64,000 nt of DNA from Roseovarius sp. THAF9 (GCF_009363715.1 NZ_CP045404.1:1394001-1458000), one strand, 5' to 3'. Positions 43,109-53,054 are shown, counted from the first letter of the stretch. Made by a program: numbers and translations. The notes: a model not told the origin generated them from the sequence alone.

Positions 43109-44506
43109 GTGATTCCGGTTCGGGGAGTGGAAGGGCAATGCGTGGCGGTGCTGGGCCTGGGGCGGTCGGGCCTGTCGGCGGCGCGGGCGCTGAAGGCGGG
43201 CGGCGCGGACGTGCTGTGCTGGGACGACAACCCGGCGGCGCGGGAAGGCGCGGCGGAGGAAGGCTTCGACATCCGGCCATTCCGGTCGGCCGCGGATTTT
43301 GCCGATGTGGGCAGCTTGATTGTAAGCCCGGGCATTCCGCATCTTTACCCCGAGCCGAACAAGGTCGTGGCCGCAGCCCAGGAGGCGGGCGTGCCGGTGG
43401 ACAACGATATCGGCCTGTTCTTTCAGTCGCTGGCCACGAAGGATTGGGACAGTTTTGATACCCCGCCGCGGGTGATCGCCGTGACCGGCTCGAACGGAAA
43501 ATCGACGACCTCGGCGCTGATCCACCACATATTGCAGGAGGCAGGGCGCGCGGCGCAGCTGGCCGGAAATATCGGGCGCGGCGTGCTGGATATCGACCCG
43601 CCGGGGGATGGCGGCGTGGTGGTGCTGGAGCTGAGCAGCTATCAGACCGAGCTGGCCCGGGCGCTGACGCCGGATGTGGCGGTATTCACCAACCTCAGCC
43701 CCGATCATCTGGACCGGCATGGCGGGCTGGGCGGCTATTTCGCGGCCAAGCGGCGGCTGTTTGCAGAGGGCGGACCGGATCGCGCCGTGATCGGCGTGGA
43801 CGAGCCGGAGGGGCTGTTCCTGGCCGGGCAACTGGCGGAAGGGCCGGGCGATGACCGGGTGATCCGGGTGTCGGTGGACCGCAAACTGACCGGGCCGGGA
43901 TGGCAGGTCTTTGCCCGCAAGGGCTTCCTGTCGGAATACCGCAAGGCGCGGCAGGTGGCGTCGATCGACCTGCGCCGGATCAAGGGCCTGCCGGGGGCGC
44001 ATAACCACCAGAACGCCTGTTGCGCCTTTGCCGCGTGCCGGACGCTGGGGTTGAACCCCAAGGTGATCGAGGCCGCGATGCAGAGCTTTGCCGGCCTGCC
44101 GCATCGCAGCCAGCTGGTGGCCGAGAAGGATGGCGTGCAGTTCGTCAACGACAGCAAGGCGACGAATGTGGATGCGGCGCTGATGGCGCTTTTGGCGTTC
44201 GACCGGATCCGCTGGATCTGTGGCGGGCTGGAGAAAGAGGGCGGGTTGGCCGGGCTGAAGGACGGTCTGCCCAATGTCGCGAAGGCCTATGTTATCGGGC
44301 GCGAGGCGGCGGGGTTTGCGCTGCAACTCGACGGTGTCGATGCGGAGGTCTGCACGACGATGAGCCATGCGGTGATGCGGGCGATGGAGGATGCGCAGCC
44401 GGGCGAGATTGTGCTGCTGGCCCCGGCGGCGGCGAGTTTCGACCAGTATGACAGCTTTGAGCGGCGTGGCGAGGATTTCATCGCGGAGGTCAAGGCGCGG
44501 CTGTAG
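43109..44506 (+). CDS. murD: UDP-MurNAc-L-Ala--D-Glu ligase MurD
   Basis: This 465-residue cytosolic ligase adds D-glutamate to UDP-MurNAc-L-alanine. The N-terminal UDP-binding part is [21 protein letters not shown], the ATP loop [16 protein letters not shown] near residue 128, and the C-terminal part includes [12 protein letters not shown]. The start is a GTG at 43109 with AGGAGG nine bases upstream. The 70-bp gap after the ACT gene is unusual in this packed region. Confidence 0.96.
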   Translation: MIPVRGVEGQCVAVLGLGRSGLSAARALKAGGADVLCWDDNPAAREGAAEEGFDIRPFRSAADFADVGSLIVSPGIPHLYPEPNKVVAAAQEAGVPVDNDIGLFFQSLATKDWDSFDTPPRVIAVTGSNGKSTTSALIHHILQEAGRAAQLAGNIGRGVLDIDPPGDGGVVVLELSSYQTELARALTPDVAVFTNLSPDHLDRHGGLGGYFAAKRRLFAEGGPDRAVIGVDEPEGLFLAGQLAEGPGDDRVIRVSVDRKLTGPGWQVFARKGFLSEYRKARQVASIDLRRIKGLPGAHNHQNACCAFAACRTLGLNPKVIEAAMQSFAGLPHRSQLVAEKDGVQFVNDSKATNVDAALMALLAFDRIRWICGGLEKEGGLAGLKDGLPNVAKAYVIGREAAGFALQLDGVDAEVCTTMSHAVMRAMEDAQPGEIVLLAPAAASFDQYDSFERRGEDFIAEVKARL

Positions 44507-44570
44507 CGGCGCGCTTGGCAAAGGCGGGGCGGCATGTCAGCATGAGCCAAGTTTCATGGAAGAGGCTGGC

Positions 44571-45365
44571 ATGGCGGATCTGTTGAAGGCCGAAACCGTT
44601 GCGGCGTTCCGCGCCAGGGGCGCGACGGTGCTGCGGGGCGTGTTCGACGACTGGATGGAGGTGCTGCGGGCGGGGGTGGATTACAACCTGGACCATCCGG
44701 CGCCCAATGCACGGGACTACCGCACCGACGAGGGCGGGCGGTTCTTGTCGGATTACTGTAATTGGAACCGCATTCCGCAGTATCGCGCGTTCATCGAAAA
44801 TTCGCCTGCCGCGCAGATCGGTGCCGAGCTGATGGGCAGCAAGACGGTGCGGCTGTTTCATGAGCACGTGATCGTCAAGACGCCGAAGACCGGGATGCCG
44901 ACGCCTTGGCACCAGGATCTGCCCTATTACTGTCTGAATGCCACGCAGACGGTCAGCATCTGGATCCCGATGGACGCGGTGCCGCGAGAGCGGACGCTGG
45001 AGTTCGTCGCCGGATCGCACCTGTGGGGCAAGTATTTCCGGCCGCAGCGGTTCGACGGCACGGCGCTGAACGAGAATGACGGGCTGGAGGCGCTGCCGGA
45101 TATCGACGGCGACCGCGACGCCTATGACATCATCGGTTGGGCGCTGGAGCCGGGCGACGCGGTGGCGTTCGATTACCGCACTGTACACGGGGCACCGGCG
45201 AACAACTCGGCCACGGCGCAGCGGCGGGCATTCTCGCTGCGGCTGGTGGGGGATGACGCCACCTTCGCGCGGCGCGAGGGGATCACGACATCGCCGCCGT
45301 TCGAGGGGGTAACGCTGGCGCATGGTGATCCGCTGGACGGGCCGGAATTTCCGCGGCTGTTGTGA
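44571..45365 (+). CDS. Phytanoyl-CoA dioxygenase (PhyH) family protein
   Basis: This 264-residue Fe(II)/2-oxoglutarate dioxygenase of the PhyH family has the iron triad HxD at His114/Asp116 (PWHQDLPYY) and His206 (TVHGAPAN), followed by the 2OG-binding arginine region RRAFSLR. The substrate is unknown, and PhyH members hydroxylate small acids, osmolytes or natural products. GAGG six bases before the ATG at 44571 supports the start. It lies after murD and before a convergent FAD protein gene, outside the dcw logic. EctD, another PhyH-type enzyme, lies two genes further on. Confidence 0.9.
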   Translation: MADLLKAETVAAFRARGATVLRGVFDDWMEVLRAGVDYNLDHPAPNARDYRTDEGGRFLSDYCNWNRIPQYRAFIENSPAAQIGAELMGSKTVRLFHEHVIVKTPKTGMPTPWHQDLPYYCLNATQTVSIWIPMDAVPRERTLEFVAGSHLWGKYFRPQRFDGTALNENDGLEALPDIDGDRDAYDIIGWALEPGDAVAFDYRTVHGAPANNSATAQRRAFSLRLVGDDATFARREGITTSPPFEGVTLAHGDPLDGPEFPRLL

Positions 45366-45394
45366 GGGTCGGTATCGCTTCGAGTGTGGAGTCA

Positions 45395-45414
45395 GCGAGG
45401 GGCCAGTCCCTCGC
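45395..45414. terminator. Hairpin GCGAGGG-GCCAGT-CCCTCGC between convergent genes
   Basis: The 7-bp stem, extended by one G-T pair, is almost identical to the hairpin behind dmdA (31875-31894). It is followed by a degenerate copy of the intergenic repeat (GGAAAATTTCTGTAACAGTG). Confidence 0.55.
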
Positions 45415-45455
45415 GCTCCTCGGAAAATTTCTGTAACAGTGAAAGCGTGAGGGCG

Positions 45456-46637
45456 TCAGGTGGTCGCGGCGATGGCGGTTCCAGCCGCCCAGCCCGAGGA
45501 CCACGCCCATTGGAAGTTGTAGCCGCCGAGCCAGCCGGTGACGTCAACGGCCTCGCCGATCATGTAGAGGCCGGGCACGTCGCGGCTTTGCATCGTTTTC
45601 GATGAGATGCGGTCTGTGGCGATGCCGCCCAAGGTGACCTCGGCGGTGCGGTAGCCTTCGGAGCCGGTGGGCTTGAGCTGCCACTGGCGCAGGGCGTCGG
45701 TGATCTGGGTGAGGCGCGCGTCGGATTGGTCGGCGAGATTGCCTGTGAGATCCAGTGAGGGGGCGAGATGCTCGACCAAGCGGGCGGGCAGGTGGCGGGC
45801 AAGTTCGGTGGTGACGGCGCGGCGGCCTTCGGCCTGGCGCTGGGTGCGCAGGGTGTCATAGAGCGTGGCGTCGGGGTCGAGGTCGAGGGTGATGGCCGCG
45901 CCTTCGTGCCAGTAGGACGAGGCTTGCAGAACGGCAGGCCCGGAGAGGCCGCGATGGGTGAAGAGGACGGCCTCGGTGAAGCTGGTGTCATTCGCGGTGA
46001 CGCGGGCGGGGGCGGCGACGCCGGAGATGGGGGCGAAACGCTTGTCTGAAAACGTGAGCGGGACGAGGGCGGGGCGCGTGTCGGTCACGGTGTGGCCGAA
46101 CTGGCGGGCGATGTCGTAGGCGAGGCCGGTGGCGCCCATGGCCGGGATCGATTTGCCGCCGGTGGCCAGCACGAGGTTGCGCGCGGTGACGCTGTGGCGT
46201 GTGCCCTCGCGGTCGAGGGTGACGGTGAAGCGGGTGCCGTCGTGGGTGATCTCGCCAACGCTGGTTTGAAGCCAGAGGTCGGCGCCCGCCGCCGCCATCT
46301 CGTCGCGAAGCATCTGGATGATCTGGGGGGATTTGCCGTCGCAGAAAAGCTGGCCCAGCGTCTTTTCGTGCCAGGTGATGCCATGGCGGGCGACGAGGTC
46401 GATGAAATCCCACTGGGTGTAGCGGCTGAGTGCGGATTTGTGGAAATGCGGGTTTGCCCCAAGGAAATTGCCGGGCGCGGTGTGCAGGTTGGTAAAATTG
46501 CAGCGGCCACCGCCGGAGATGCGGATCTTTTCGCCCGGAGCCTTGGCATGATCCACGACCACCGTGTCCGGCCCGGCATGGGCCGCGCACATCATGCCGG
46601 CGGCGCCGGCGCCGAGGATGAGGGTGGTGACGTTCAT
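45456..46637 (-). CDS. FAD-dependent oxidoreductase, HI0933 family
   Basis: This 393-residue flavoprotein starts with the dinucleotide-binding loop LILGAGAAGMMCAAHAG and has the second family block GEKIRISGGGRCNFTN and the C-terminal GYNFQWAWSSGWAAG. It belongs to the HI0933/BaiN-like group of uncharacterised or reductase-type flavoproteins. It is the only minus-strand gene inside the dcw region, convergent with the PhyH gene and divergent from ectD. The start at 46637 is MNVTTLILGAG, and a longer frame to 47534 is a shadow of ectD. Confidence 0.93.
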   Translation of the reverse strand: MNVTTLILGAGAAGMMCAAHAGPDTVVVDHAKAPGEKIRISGGGRCNFTNLHTAPGNFLGANPHFHKSALSRYTQWDFIDLVARHGITWHEKTLGQLFCDGKSPQIIQMLRDEMAAAGADLWLQTSVGEITHDGTRFTVTLDREGTRHSVTARNLVLATGGKSIPAMGATGLAYDIARQFGHTVTDTRPALVPLTFSDKRFAPISGVAAPARVTANDTSFTEAVLFTHRGLSGPAVLQASSYWHEGAAITLDLDPDATLYDTLRTQRQAEGRRAVTTELARHLPARLVEHLAPSLDLTGNLADQSDARLTQITDALRQWQLKPTGSEGYRTAEVTLGGIATDRISSKTMQSRDVPGLYMIGEAVDVTGWLGGYNFQWAWSSGWAAGTAIAATT

Positions 46638-46763
46638 ACCGTTCCCGTGCCCCACCGGCGGGCGGGCGTCAAGATGGTGGTGCTTTGTACGGTTTCTGTC
46701 ATTGGAACGCCGCGCGCTCGGGGGGTGTTGACGTGTCGCAACCCCAACAAACGGAGGAGTCAC

Positions 46764-47708
46764 ATGAACATCCAGACACGACACGATATGCTGACTGCTC
46801 AGGACGCGTATCCGACCCGTGTACCGGGCGAGGAACGGCTGAGCGCGCGCAAGGACCCTGTCCTGTGGTCGGAGTGGTCCGAGGACGCGCCGATTGGCAA
46901 GGACGAGGCGGAGCATTATGCCGAGAACGGTTACCTGGTGCGCCGGGACATGTTCGACGCGGACGAGCTGAAGGTGCTGACCGAGACCGCCGACATGCTG
47001 CGCGAGGGCGGAGGGGACATTCCCGACGACGACCTGATCCGCGAACCCGACAGCGACGCGGTGCGCACCGTCTTTCGTCTCGACGAGCATTCCAAGGCAT
47101 TCCGCCGTCTGGCCTGCGATCGCCGCCTGGCTGGCGTGGCCGAGTTCCTTCTGGGCGACGAAGTGTACCTGCACCAGTCGCGGCTGAACTACAAACCGGG
47201 GTTTGCCGGGAAAGAGTTCTACTGGCATTCGGATTTCGAGACATGGCATGCCGAGGACGGTATGCCGCGGATGCGTGCGGTGTCGGCCTCGGTGTTGCTG
47301 ACGCCGAACGGGCCACACAATGGCCCACTGCTGCTGGTGCCGGGTTCGCAGGACGTGTTCATCAGCTGCGTGGGCGAGACGCCCGAGGACAACCACGCGA
47401 CCTCGCTGAAAGAGCAGAAGGTTGGCGTGCCGCAGCCCGGAACGATAGACCGGCTGGCGCAGGAGGCAGGCGGCATTGCCTCTGCGCAGGGGGACACCGG
47501 CACGGTGATCTTTTTTGAGTGTAACACACTGCACGGGTCGAACGGGAATATCACGCCCGATCCGCGGGCCAATGCGTTCTTCGTCTATAATGCCATGTCG
47601 AACGCGCTGACCCGGCCCTATGCGGCGCGTGGTCCGCGGCCGGATTTTCTGGCCAACCGCGAGGCACCGGAAGCGATCCGGACCGTTTCAGGCAAATTGA
47701 CCGGCTGA
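46764..47708 (+). CDS. ectD: Ectoine hydroxylase
   Basis: This 314-residue Fe(II)/2-oxoglutarate dioxygenase converts ectoine to 5-hydroxyectoine, a stress protectant. It has the EctD consensus around the first iron ligands (FYWHSDFETWHAEDGMPRMR, His155 and Asp157) and the second histidine in NTLHGSNGN (His257), plus HQSRLNYKPGFAGKEF. The ATG at 46764 follows ACGGAGGAG. No ectABC genes are in the window, so either ectoine is taken up or the synthesis genes lie elsewhere. It sits between the FAD gene and ftsW. Confidence 0.92.
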   Translation: MNIQTRHDMLTAQDAYPTRVPGEERLSARKDPVLWSEWSEDAPIGKDEAEHYAENGYLVRRDMFDADELKVLTETADMLREGGGDIPDDDLIREPDSDAVRTVFRLDEHSKAFRRLACDRRLAGVAEFLLGDEVYLHQSRLNYKPGFAGKEFYWHSDFETWHAEDGMPRMRAVSASVLLTPNGPHNGPLLLVPGSQDVFISCVGETPEDNHATSLKEQKVGVPQPGTIDRLAQEAGGIASAQGDTGTVIFFECNTLHGSNGNITPDPRANAFFVYNAMSNALTRPYAARGPRPDFLANREAPEAIRTVSGKLTG

Positions 47709-47713
47709 AGACG

Positions 47714-47746
47714 GCCCGGTGGGGCGCAGAACGCTTCCCACCGGGC
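47714..47746 (+). terminator. Strong hairpin after ectD
   Basis: GCCCGGTGGG at 47714-47723 pairs perfectly with CCCACCGGGC at 47737-47746. It begins 6 bp after the ectD stop. No T-run follows on the plus strand, so it may stabilise or partly terminate the ectD mRNA. Confidence 0.55.
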
Positions 47747-47763
47747 AAAACTGCTGCTATACT
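47735..47763 (+). promoter_or_regulatory. Possible ftsW promoter (-10 TATACT)
   Basis: TATACT at 47758-47763 lies 17 bp after TTCCCA at 47735-47740, about 55 bp upstream of the ftsW ATG. The -35 match is poor and overlaps the ectD hairpin. A restart of transcription would make sense after the insertion in the cluster. Confidence 0.3.
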
Positions 47764-47817
47764 GGACAGAACGCCCCCGGCTAAAGAGGGGCAAGAGGCA
47801 GTGTTCGGCGGATTCAA

Positions 47818-48984
47818 ATGACAGAAATGGTGTATGGTGCGGCCCCCGTGCAGGGTGGCGAACCGATCCTCCCCAAATGGTGGCGGACCCTCGACAAGTG
47901 GTCGATTTCCTGCGTGCTGATCCTGTTCGGGATCGGGCTTTTGCTGGCGTTGGCGGCCTCGGTGCCGCTGGCCGAGAAAAATGGGTTCGAGCAGTTTCAT
48001 TACGTGAAACGACAGGCGGCGTTCGGATTCATGGCGCTGGCGGTGATGCTGCTGACGTCGATGATGAGCCCGCTTCTGGTGCGGCGACTGGCGGTGCTGG
48101 GGTTTGTCGCGGCGTTCGCGGCGCTGGCAATGCTGCCTTTCTTCGGTACGGATTTCGGCAAGGGGGCGGTGCGGTGGTACAGCCTTGGATTTGCCAGCTT
48201 GCAACCCTCGGAGTTCCTCAAGCCCGGTTTCGTGGTGGTGGCGGCGTGGATGATGGCGGCCAGCAAGGAAATCAACGGCCCGCCGGGGATGCGGCTGAGC
48301 TTTGTCCTGGCGGTGATCATCGTGCTGATGCTGGCGATGCAGCCGGATTTCGGGCAGGCCTGCCTTGTGCTGTTTGGCTGGGGTGTGATGTATTTCGTGG
48401 CCGGGGCGCCGATCCTGTTGTTGGTGTTGATTGCGGGCGTCGTGGTGTTCGCGGGCTCGCTGGCCTATTCCAACTCCGAGCACTTCGCGCGGCGCATTGA
48501 TGGCTTTCTGAGCCCCGATGTGGACCCCAACACGCAGCTTGGATTTGCCACCAACGCGATCCGCGAGGGCGGTTTTTTTGGCGTGGGTGTGGGCGAAGGC
48601 TCGGTCAAATGGTCGTTGCCCGATGCGCATACGGATTTTATCATTGCCGTGGCGGCCGAGGAATACGGGCTGATCCTCGTGCTGGCGATCATCGCGCTTT
48701 ACGGCAGCATCGTGGTGCGGTCGTTGAGCCGCCTGATGCGGGAGCGGGACCCGTTCATCCGCCTGGCGGGCACGGGCCTTGTGGCCATGTTCGGCGTGCA
48801 GGCGATGATCAACATGGGCGTGGCCGTGCGGCTGTTGCCGGCCAAGGGCATGACGCTGCCCTTTGTCAGCTACGGCGGGTCCTCGCTGATCGCCACCGGC
48901 ATCGCGGTGGGGATGCTGTTCGCCTTTACCCGCAGCCGTCCACAGGGCGAGATCAACGATATTCTGAGAGGCCGTCCGAGATGA
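47818..48984 (+). CDS. ftsW: Lipid II polymerase FtsW
   Basis: This 388-residue membrane protein of the SEDS family has ten predicted helices and is the septal glycan polymerase partnering FtsI. Typical parts are [46 protein letters not shown] and the C-terminal [13 protein letters not shown] cytosolic N-terminus of about 30 residues precedes the first helix. It restarts the dcw order after the inserted genes and overlaps murG by four bases. Confidence 0.96.
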   Translation: MTEMVYGAAPVQGGEPILPKWWRTLDKWSISCVLILFGIGLLLALAASVPLAEKNGFEQFHYVKRQAAFGFMALAVMLLTSMMSPLLVRRLAVLGFVAAFAALAMLPFFGTDFGKGAVRWYSLGFASLQPSEFLKPGFVVVAAWMMAASKEINGPPGMRLSFVLAVIIVLMLAMQPDFGQACLVLFGWGVMYFVAGAPILLLVLIAGVVVFAGSLAYSNSEHFARRIDGFLSPDVDPNTQLGFATNAIREGGFFGVGVGEGSVKWSLPDAHTDFIIAVAAEEYGLILVLAIIALYGSIVVRSLSRLMRERDPFIRLAGTGLVAMFGVQAMINMGVAVRLLPAKGMTLPFVSYGGSSLIATGIAVGMLFAFTRSRPQGEINDILRGRPR

Positions 48985-50084
48985 GCGAGCGGCAACCCCT
49001 TCTGGTCATTGCCGCGGGCGGCACGGGTGGGCACATGTTCCCGGCCCAAAGCCTGGCCGAGGCGATGCTGCGGCGGGGGTGGCGTGTGAAGCTGTCGACC
49101 GATCCGAGGGGCGCGCGCTATACCGGCGGGTTTCCGCATTCGGTGCAGATCGAGCAGGTGGCGAGTGCGACCTTTGCCCGGGGCGGAATTTTCAACAAGC
49201 TGGTTGCGCCGTTTCACATTCTGGGCGGGATGCTGGGTGCGACGCTGCGCATGATGCGCGACAAGCCGGACGTGGTGGTTGGCTTTGGCGGCTATCCGAC
49301 GATCCCGGCGCTGGCTGCGGCGATAATCCTGCGGCGGCCGCGGATGATCCATGAACAGAACGGCGTGCTGGGGCGGGTGAACAAGCTCTTGGCCAAGCGC
49401 GTCGACAAGGTGCTGTGCGGCACGTGGCCGACGGCTTTGCCAGAGGGTGTCGAAGGCACGCATGTGGGCAACCCGGTGCGGCTGGCCGTGCATGAGCGCG
49501 CGGGTGCCGGGTATATTCCGCCGGGCGACTACCCGATGTCGATCCTGGTGATCGGCGGCAGCCAGGGCGCGCGCATCCTGAGCGACGTGGTGCCGCCTGC
49601 GATCGCCAACCTGCCGATGGACGTGCTGCGCAACATCCGCGTCAGCCACCAGGCGCGGGATGAGGATGGCGAGCGGGTGGCGGCACTTTATGCCGAAAAT
49701 GGGATCGATGCCGATGTGCAGCCGTTTTTCCGCGACGTGCCGGCGCGCATGTCAGAGGCGCAATTGGTGATCAGCCGGGCGGGGGCGAGCAGCGTGGCCG
49801 ATATCTCGGTCATCGGCCGGCCCGCAATCCTGATCCCCTTTGCCGCCGCCACGGAAGATCACCAGACGGCGAACGCCAAAGGCCTGTCCAAGGCCGGCGG
49901 CGCGATCGTGATCCCGGAATCTCGGCTTGAGGTCGAGGCGCTTTCGGAGCAGATAGCCTCGGTGCTGACGAATCCCGATGGCGCATTGCAGATGTCACAG
50001 GCGGCGCTGAGCGTGGGCATGCCCGACGCCGCACAGGCGCTGGCGGATATAACAGAAGAACTGGCACGGAGCAGACAGTCATGA
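48981..50084 (+). CDS. murG: Lipid I N-acetylglucosaminyltransferase MurG
   Basis: This 367-residue peripheral membrane glycosyltransferase makes lipid II from lipid I and UDP-GlcNAc. Signatures are [20 protein letters not shown] at the N-terminus, [25 protein letters not shown] and the UDP-GlcNAc motif [13 protein letters not shown]. The ATG at 48981 overlaps the ftsW stop, and a frame from 48609 is inside ftsW and rejected. murC follows with a short leader. Confidence 0.97.
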   Translation: MSERQPLLVIAAGGTGGHMFPAQSLAEAMLRRGWRVKLSTDPRGARYTGGFPHSVQIEQVASATFARGGIFNKLVAPFHILGGMLGATLRMMRDKPDVVVGFGGYPTIPALAAAIILRRPRMIHEQNGVLGRVNKLLAKRVDKVLCGTWPTALPEGVEGTHVGNPVRLAVHERAGAGYIPPGDYPMSILVIGGSQGARILSDVVPPAIANLPMDVLRNIRVSHQARDEDGERVAALYAENGIDADVQPFFRDVPARMSEAQLVISRAGASSVADISVIGRPAILIPFAAATEDHQTANAKGLSKAGGAIVIPESRLEVEALSEQIASVLTNPDGALQMSQAALSVGMPDAAQALADITEELARSRQS

Positions 50085-50113
50085 GGGACCTTTCCTTTGA
50101 AGGAGCCAAACCG

Positions 50114-51511
50114 ATGAACGCGGCATTGAAACTTCCCGGCGACGTCGGGCCCATTCATTTCGTCGGCATCGGGGGTATCGGCATGTCGGGCATCGCCGAG
50201 GTGCTCTTGAACCATGGCTATACCGTGCAGGGATCGGATCTGAAGACGTCCAAGATCACCGACCGGCTGGAGAAGGCGGGGGCGACGATTTTCGAGGGCC
50301 AAGAGGCGGCGAATTTGGATGAGGCGCAGGTCGTGGTGATCTCGTCCGCGATCAAGCCGGGCAATGCCGAGCTGGACGAGGCGCGGCGGCGCGGGTTGCC
50401 GGTGGTGCGCCGGGCCGAGATGCTGGCCGAGTTGATGCGGCTGAAATCGAATGTCGCGGTGGCGGGCACCCATGGCAAGACGACCACCACGACGATGGTC
50501 GCGGCACTGCTGGACCATGGCAAGTACGACCCGACGGTGATCAATGGCGGGATCATTCACGCTTACGGCTCGAACGCGCGCGTGGGACAGGGCGAGTGGA
50601 TGGTTGTGGAAGCCGACGAGAGCGACGGCACGTTCAACCGGCTGCCCGCCACGATTGCCATCGTGACCAATATCGACCCCGAGCACATGGAGCATTGGGG
50701 CACGCAGGAGGCGCTGCATCAGGGGTTCCTGGACTTCGTGTCGAACATTCCGTTTTATGGCCTGGCGATCTGCTGCACTGATGACCCGGACGTGCAAACG
50801 CTGGTGGGCAAGATCAGCGACCGGCGTGTCATCACCTTCGGGTTCAATGCGCAGGCCGATGTACGGGCGATGAACCTGACCTACGAGAACGGCGTGGCGC
50901 ATTTCGATATCGCACTTCAGGCCGAGGACAAGGTGATCGAAGGTTGCAGCCTGCCGATGCCGGGGGACCATAACGTTTCGAACGCGCTGAGCGCCGTGGC
51001 CGTGGCCCGCAGCCTAGGCATGAAGACCGACGAGATCCGCGAGGCGTTGTCCGCGTTCGGCGGCGTGAACCGCCGCTTTACCCGCGTGGGCGAGGTGGAC
51101 GGCGTGACCATCATCGACGACTATGGCCACCACCCGGTCGAGATTGCCGCGGTGCTGAAGGCGGCACGGCAGGCCACCAAGGGCCGGATCATCGCCGTGC
51201 ATCAGCCGCACCGTTATAGCCGCCTGCATTCTCTGTTCGACGATTTCTGTGCGTGCTTCAACGATGCCGACGTGGTGGCCATCGCCGAGGTCTATGCCGC
51301 GGGCGAGGACCCGATCGAAGGTGCGACGCGCGACGATCTGGTGGCAGGGCTGATTGCCCACGGCCACCGGCATGCGCGGGCGATTCTGGGCGAAGATGAC
51401 CTCGTGCGGTTGGTGCGCGAGCAGGCGAAACCGGGCGACATGGTTGTGTGTCTTGGGGCCGGTACGATCAGCGGCTGGGCCAACGGTTTGCCTGAAAAGC
51501 TGAAAGGGTAG
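50114..51511 (+). CDS. murC: UDP-MurNAc--L-alanine ligase MurC
   Basis: This 465-residue ligase adds L-alanine to UDP-MurNAc. It has the N-terminal [21 protein letters not shown], the ATP loop [15 protein letters not shown] near residue 120, [11 protein letters not shown] and [11 protein letters not shown]. The start at 50114 (MNAALKL) follows AAGGAGCC and matches the usual length. An ATG at 50081 that overlaps murG is possible and would add 11 residues. A chain of palindromes follows the stop. Confidence 0.97.
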   Translation: MNAALKLPGDVGPIHFVGIGGIGMSGIAEVLLNHGYTVQGSDLKTSKITDRLEKAGATIFEGQEAANLDEAQVVVISSAIKPGNAELDEARRRGLPVVRRAEMLAELMRLKSNVAVAGTHGKTTTTTMVAALLDHGKYDPTVINGGIIHAYGSNARVGQGEWMVVEADESDGTFNRLPATIAIVTNIDPEHMEHWGTQEALHQGFLDFVSNIPFYGLAICCTDDPDVQTLVGKISDRRVITFGFNAQADVRAMNLTYENGVAHFDIALQAEDKVIEGCSLPMPGDHNVSNALSAVAVARSLGMKTDEIREALSAFGGVNRRFTRVGEVDGVTIIDDYGHHPVEIAAVLKAARQATKGRIIAVHQPHRYSRLHSLFDDFCACFNDADVVAIAEVYAAGEDPIEGATRDDLVAGLIAHGHRHARAILGEDDLVRLVREQAKPGDMVVCLGAGTISGWANGLPEKLKG

Positions 51512-51522
51512 CGGGCTGGTGA

Positions 51523-51591
51523 CCGGAATTTTGCGAAAATTCCGGAATAGAAAATACGCATTTTCTATTCCGTTTTCTGCGCAGAAAACGG
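51523..51591. repeat. Chain of three palindromes behind murC
   Basis: Three perfect inverted repeats are joined end to end and share their border dinucleotides. 51523-51545 has arms CCGGAATTTT and AAAATTCCGG around GCG. 51544-51571 has arms GGAATAGAAAAT and ATTTTCTATTCC around ACGC. 51570-51591 has CCGTTTTCTGC and GCAGAAAACGG with no loop. The chain begins 12 bp after murC and ends 28 bp before the APC permease ATG. Confidence 0.85.
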
Positions 51592-51618
51592 CCGTGATTC
51601 CAGCTTGGAGGCTTTGAG

Positions 51619-52806
51619 ATGGCCGGGGCCCTGAAACGCCGCATCGGGCTGGGCCTGCTGACCGCCTATGGCGTGGGCGTCATGGTGGGGGCGGGCATCT
51701 ACGTGCTTGTCGGCGCGGTGGCCGCCGATGCGGGGGGTTGGGCGCCGCTGGCTTTTCTGGTGGCCGGGATCGTGGCCGCGCCGACCGCTTTGTCCTATGC
51801 CGAGTTCTCCACGCGCCTCCCGGAAGCCGGGGGCGAGGCTGTCTTCGTCGAGAAGGGGCTGGGCGTGGGCGCGCTGGGGATCGTCGTCGGGCTGGCCATC
51901 GTGGCCGCCGGGATCGTTTCCGCCGGCGCGGTGCTGCGCGGTGGCACAGGTTACCTGACGTCGATCACGGGATTGCCGTTCGAGGCGACGGTGGCGGTGA
52001 TGGGTCTGGCGCTGGTCGCGGTGGCGGTTATCGGCGTTCTGGAAAGCCTTGCGCTGGCGGCAATTTTCACGGCGGTCGAGCTATTCGGGTTGGGTATGGT
52101 GGTCTTTGCGGGCGCCACGGCAGAGCCCGTCGTGAGCTTTTCCGCCGCGCCGCCGGTCGTCTGGTCTGGCGTGGCGGCGGGTGCGGTGCTGGCCTTTTTC
52201 GCCTTTATCGGCTTCGAGGACATCGTCAACATGGCCGAGGAAGTGCGCGACCCGCACCGGACCCTGCCGCGCGCAATCCTGTTGTCGCTGCTGATCACCA
52301 GCCTGCTTTACGCACTGGTATCCTTTGCCGCCGTGCGGGCCGTGCCGATGGAACTGTTGGCTGTGTCGGAGCAACCGCTGGCGCTGGTCTGGCAGGAGGC
52401 GCGGGGCGGAAGTGCCGCGTTCCTGTCGGTGATCGCGGTGGCAGCGGCGCTGAACGGTGTACTGGCGCAGATCGTGATGGCGGCACGGGTCCTCTTCGGG
52501 ATGGGCAAGCGGCACGGGGCGCTGGCGGTGTTTCACCGGGCGCATCCGCGACTGGGCACGCCGGTTCTGGCAACGTTGCTGGTGGGCGCGGGGGTGATCG
52601 CGGGGGCGCTGGCCCTGCCGGTCGCCGATCTGGCAGAGGTGACCTCGGCCATCCTGCTGGCGGTTTTCGTGCTCGTTAACGCGGCGCTGATCGCGATGAA
52701 ATACAAGAACCCCGAGGCGCCGTTCCGGGTGCCCATGGTCGTGCCGGTCTTCGGGCTGGTCGCGGCGCTGGCCGCCTTTGGCGTGACGATTGGAGGTGTC
52801 GTGTGA
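51619..52806 (+). CDS. APC-family amino acid permease
   Basis: This 395-residue inner-membrane transporter has about twelve helices. The first helix signature GLGLLTAYGVGVMVGAGIYVL and the conserved FIGFEDIVNMAEEVRDP identify the amino acid/polyamine/organocation family. The substrate is unknown. GGAGGC upstream gives a good ribosome binding site. It lies between murC and two DUF2484 genes, separated from murC by the palindrome chain, and overlaps the first DUF2484 gene by four bases. It is not a standard dcw component. Confidence 0.92.
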   Translation: MAGALKRRIGLGLLTAYGVGVMVGAGIYVLVGAVAADAGGWAPLAFLVAGIVAAPTALSYAEFSTRLPEAGGEAVFVEKGLGVGALGIVVGLAIVAAGIVSAGAVLRGGTGYLTSITGLPFEATVAVMGLALVAVAVIGVLESLALAAIFTAVELFGLGMVVFAGATAEPVVSFSAAPPVVWSGVAAGAVLAFFAFIGFEDIVNMAEEVRDPHRTLPRAILLSLLITSLLYALVSFAAVRAVPMELLAVSEQPLALVWQEARGGSAAFLSVIAVAAALNGVLAQIVMAARVLFGMGKRHGALAVFHRAHPRLGTPVLATLLVGAGVIAGALALPVADLAEVTSAILLAVFVLVNAALIAMKYKNPEAPFRVPMVVPVFGLVAALAAFGVTIGGVV

Positions 52807-53054
52807 CCGTAGTCGTGCTGGCCTGTCTGTGGGTGGTTGCGGGATCGCTCGTGGCTTTCCTGCCGATGCGCCATCAATACGCGCCGGGTATTGCGCTTTT
52901 GGCGCTGGCCCCGGTGTTGATCTGGATGATCGGGCGGGACTATGGCGTTCTGCCCGCCGCGCTGGCGGTGCTGGCGTTTGTGTCGATGTTTCGCAATCCG
53001 CTGCGCTATTTCGCGCGGCGTCTCAGAGGTGAAAGACCGGAGATACCGAAATGA
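52803..53054 (+). CDS. DUF2484 family membrane protein, copy 1
   Basis: This 83-residue protein has about three short membrane helices (VVLACLWVVAGSLVAFLPM, YAPGIALLALAPVLIWMIG, AALAVLAFVSMF) and a basic tail. It matches DUF2484, a small Rhodobacteraceae family usually found between murC and murB. The start overlaps the permease stop (GTGTGA region) and the stop overlaps the second copy. Position suggests a link to envelope growth, and the function is unknown. Confidence 0.85.
   Translation: MTVVVLACLWVVAGSLVAFLPMRHQYAPGIALLALAPVLIWMIGRDYGVLPAALAVLAFVSMFRNPLRYFARRLRGERPEIPK

Noticed and set aside
42926..44521. 531-residue minus-strand frame opposite murD
   Set aside because: murD is complete on the plus strand and this frame has the Arg/His/Pro composition of a codon-position shadow.
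44571..47708. Ectoine biosynthesis cluster
   Set aside because: Only ectD is present. No ectA, ectB, ectC or ask_ect genes and no ectoine uptake genes are visible in the window.
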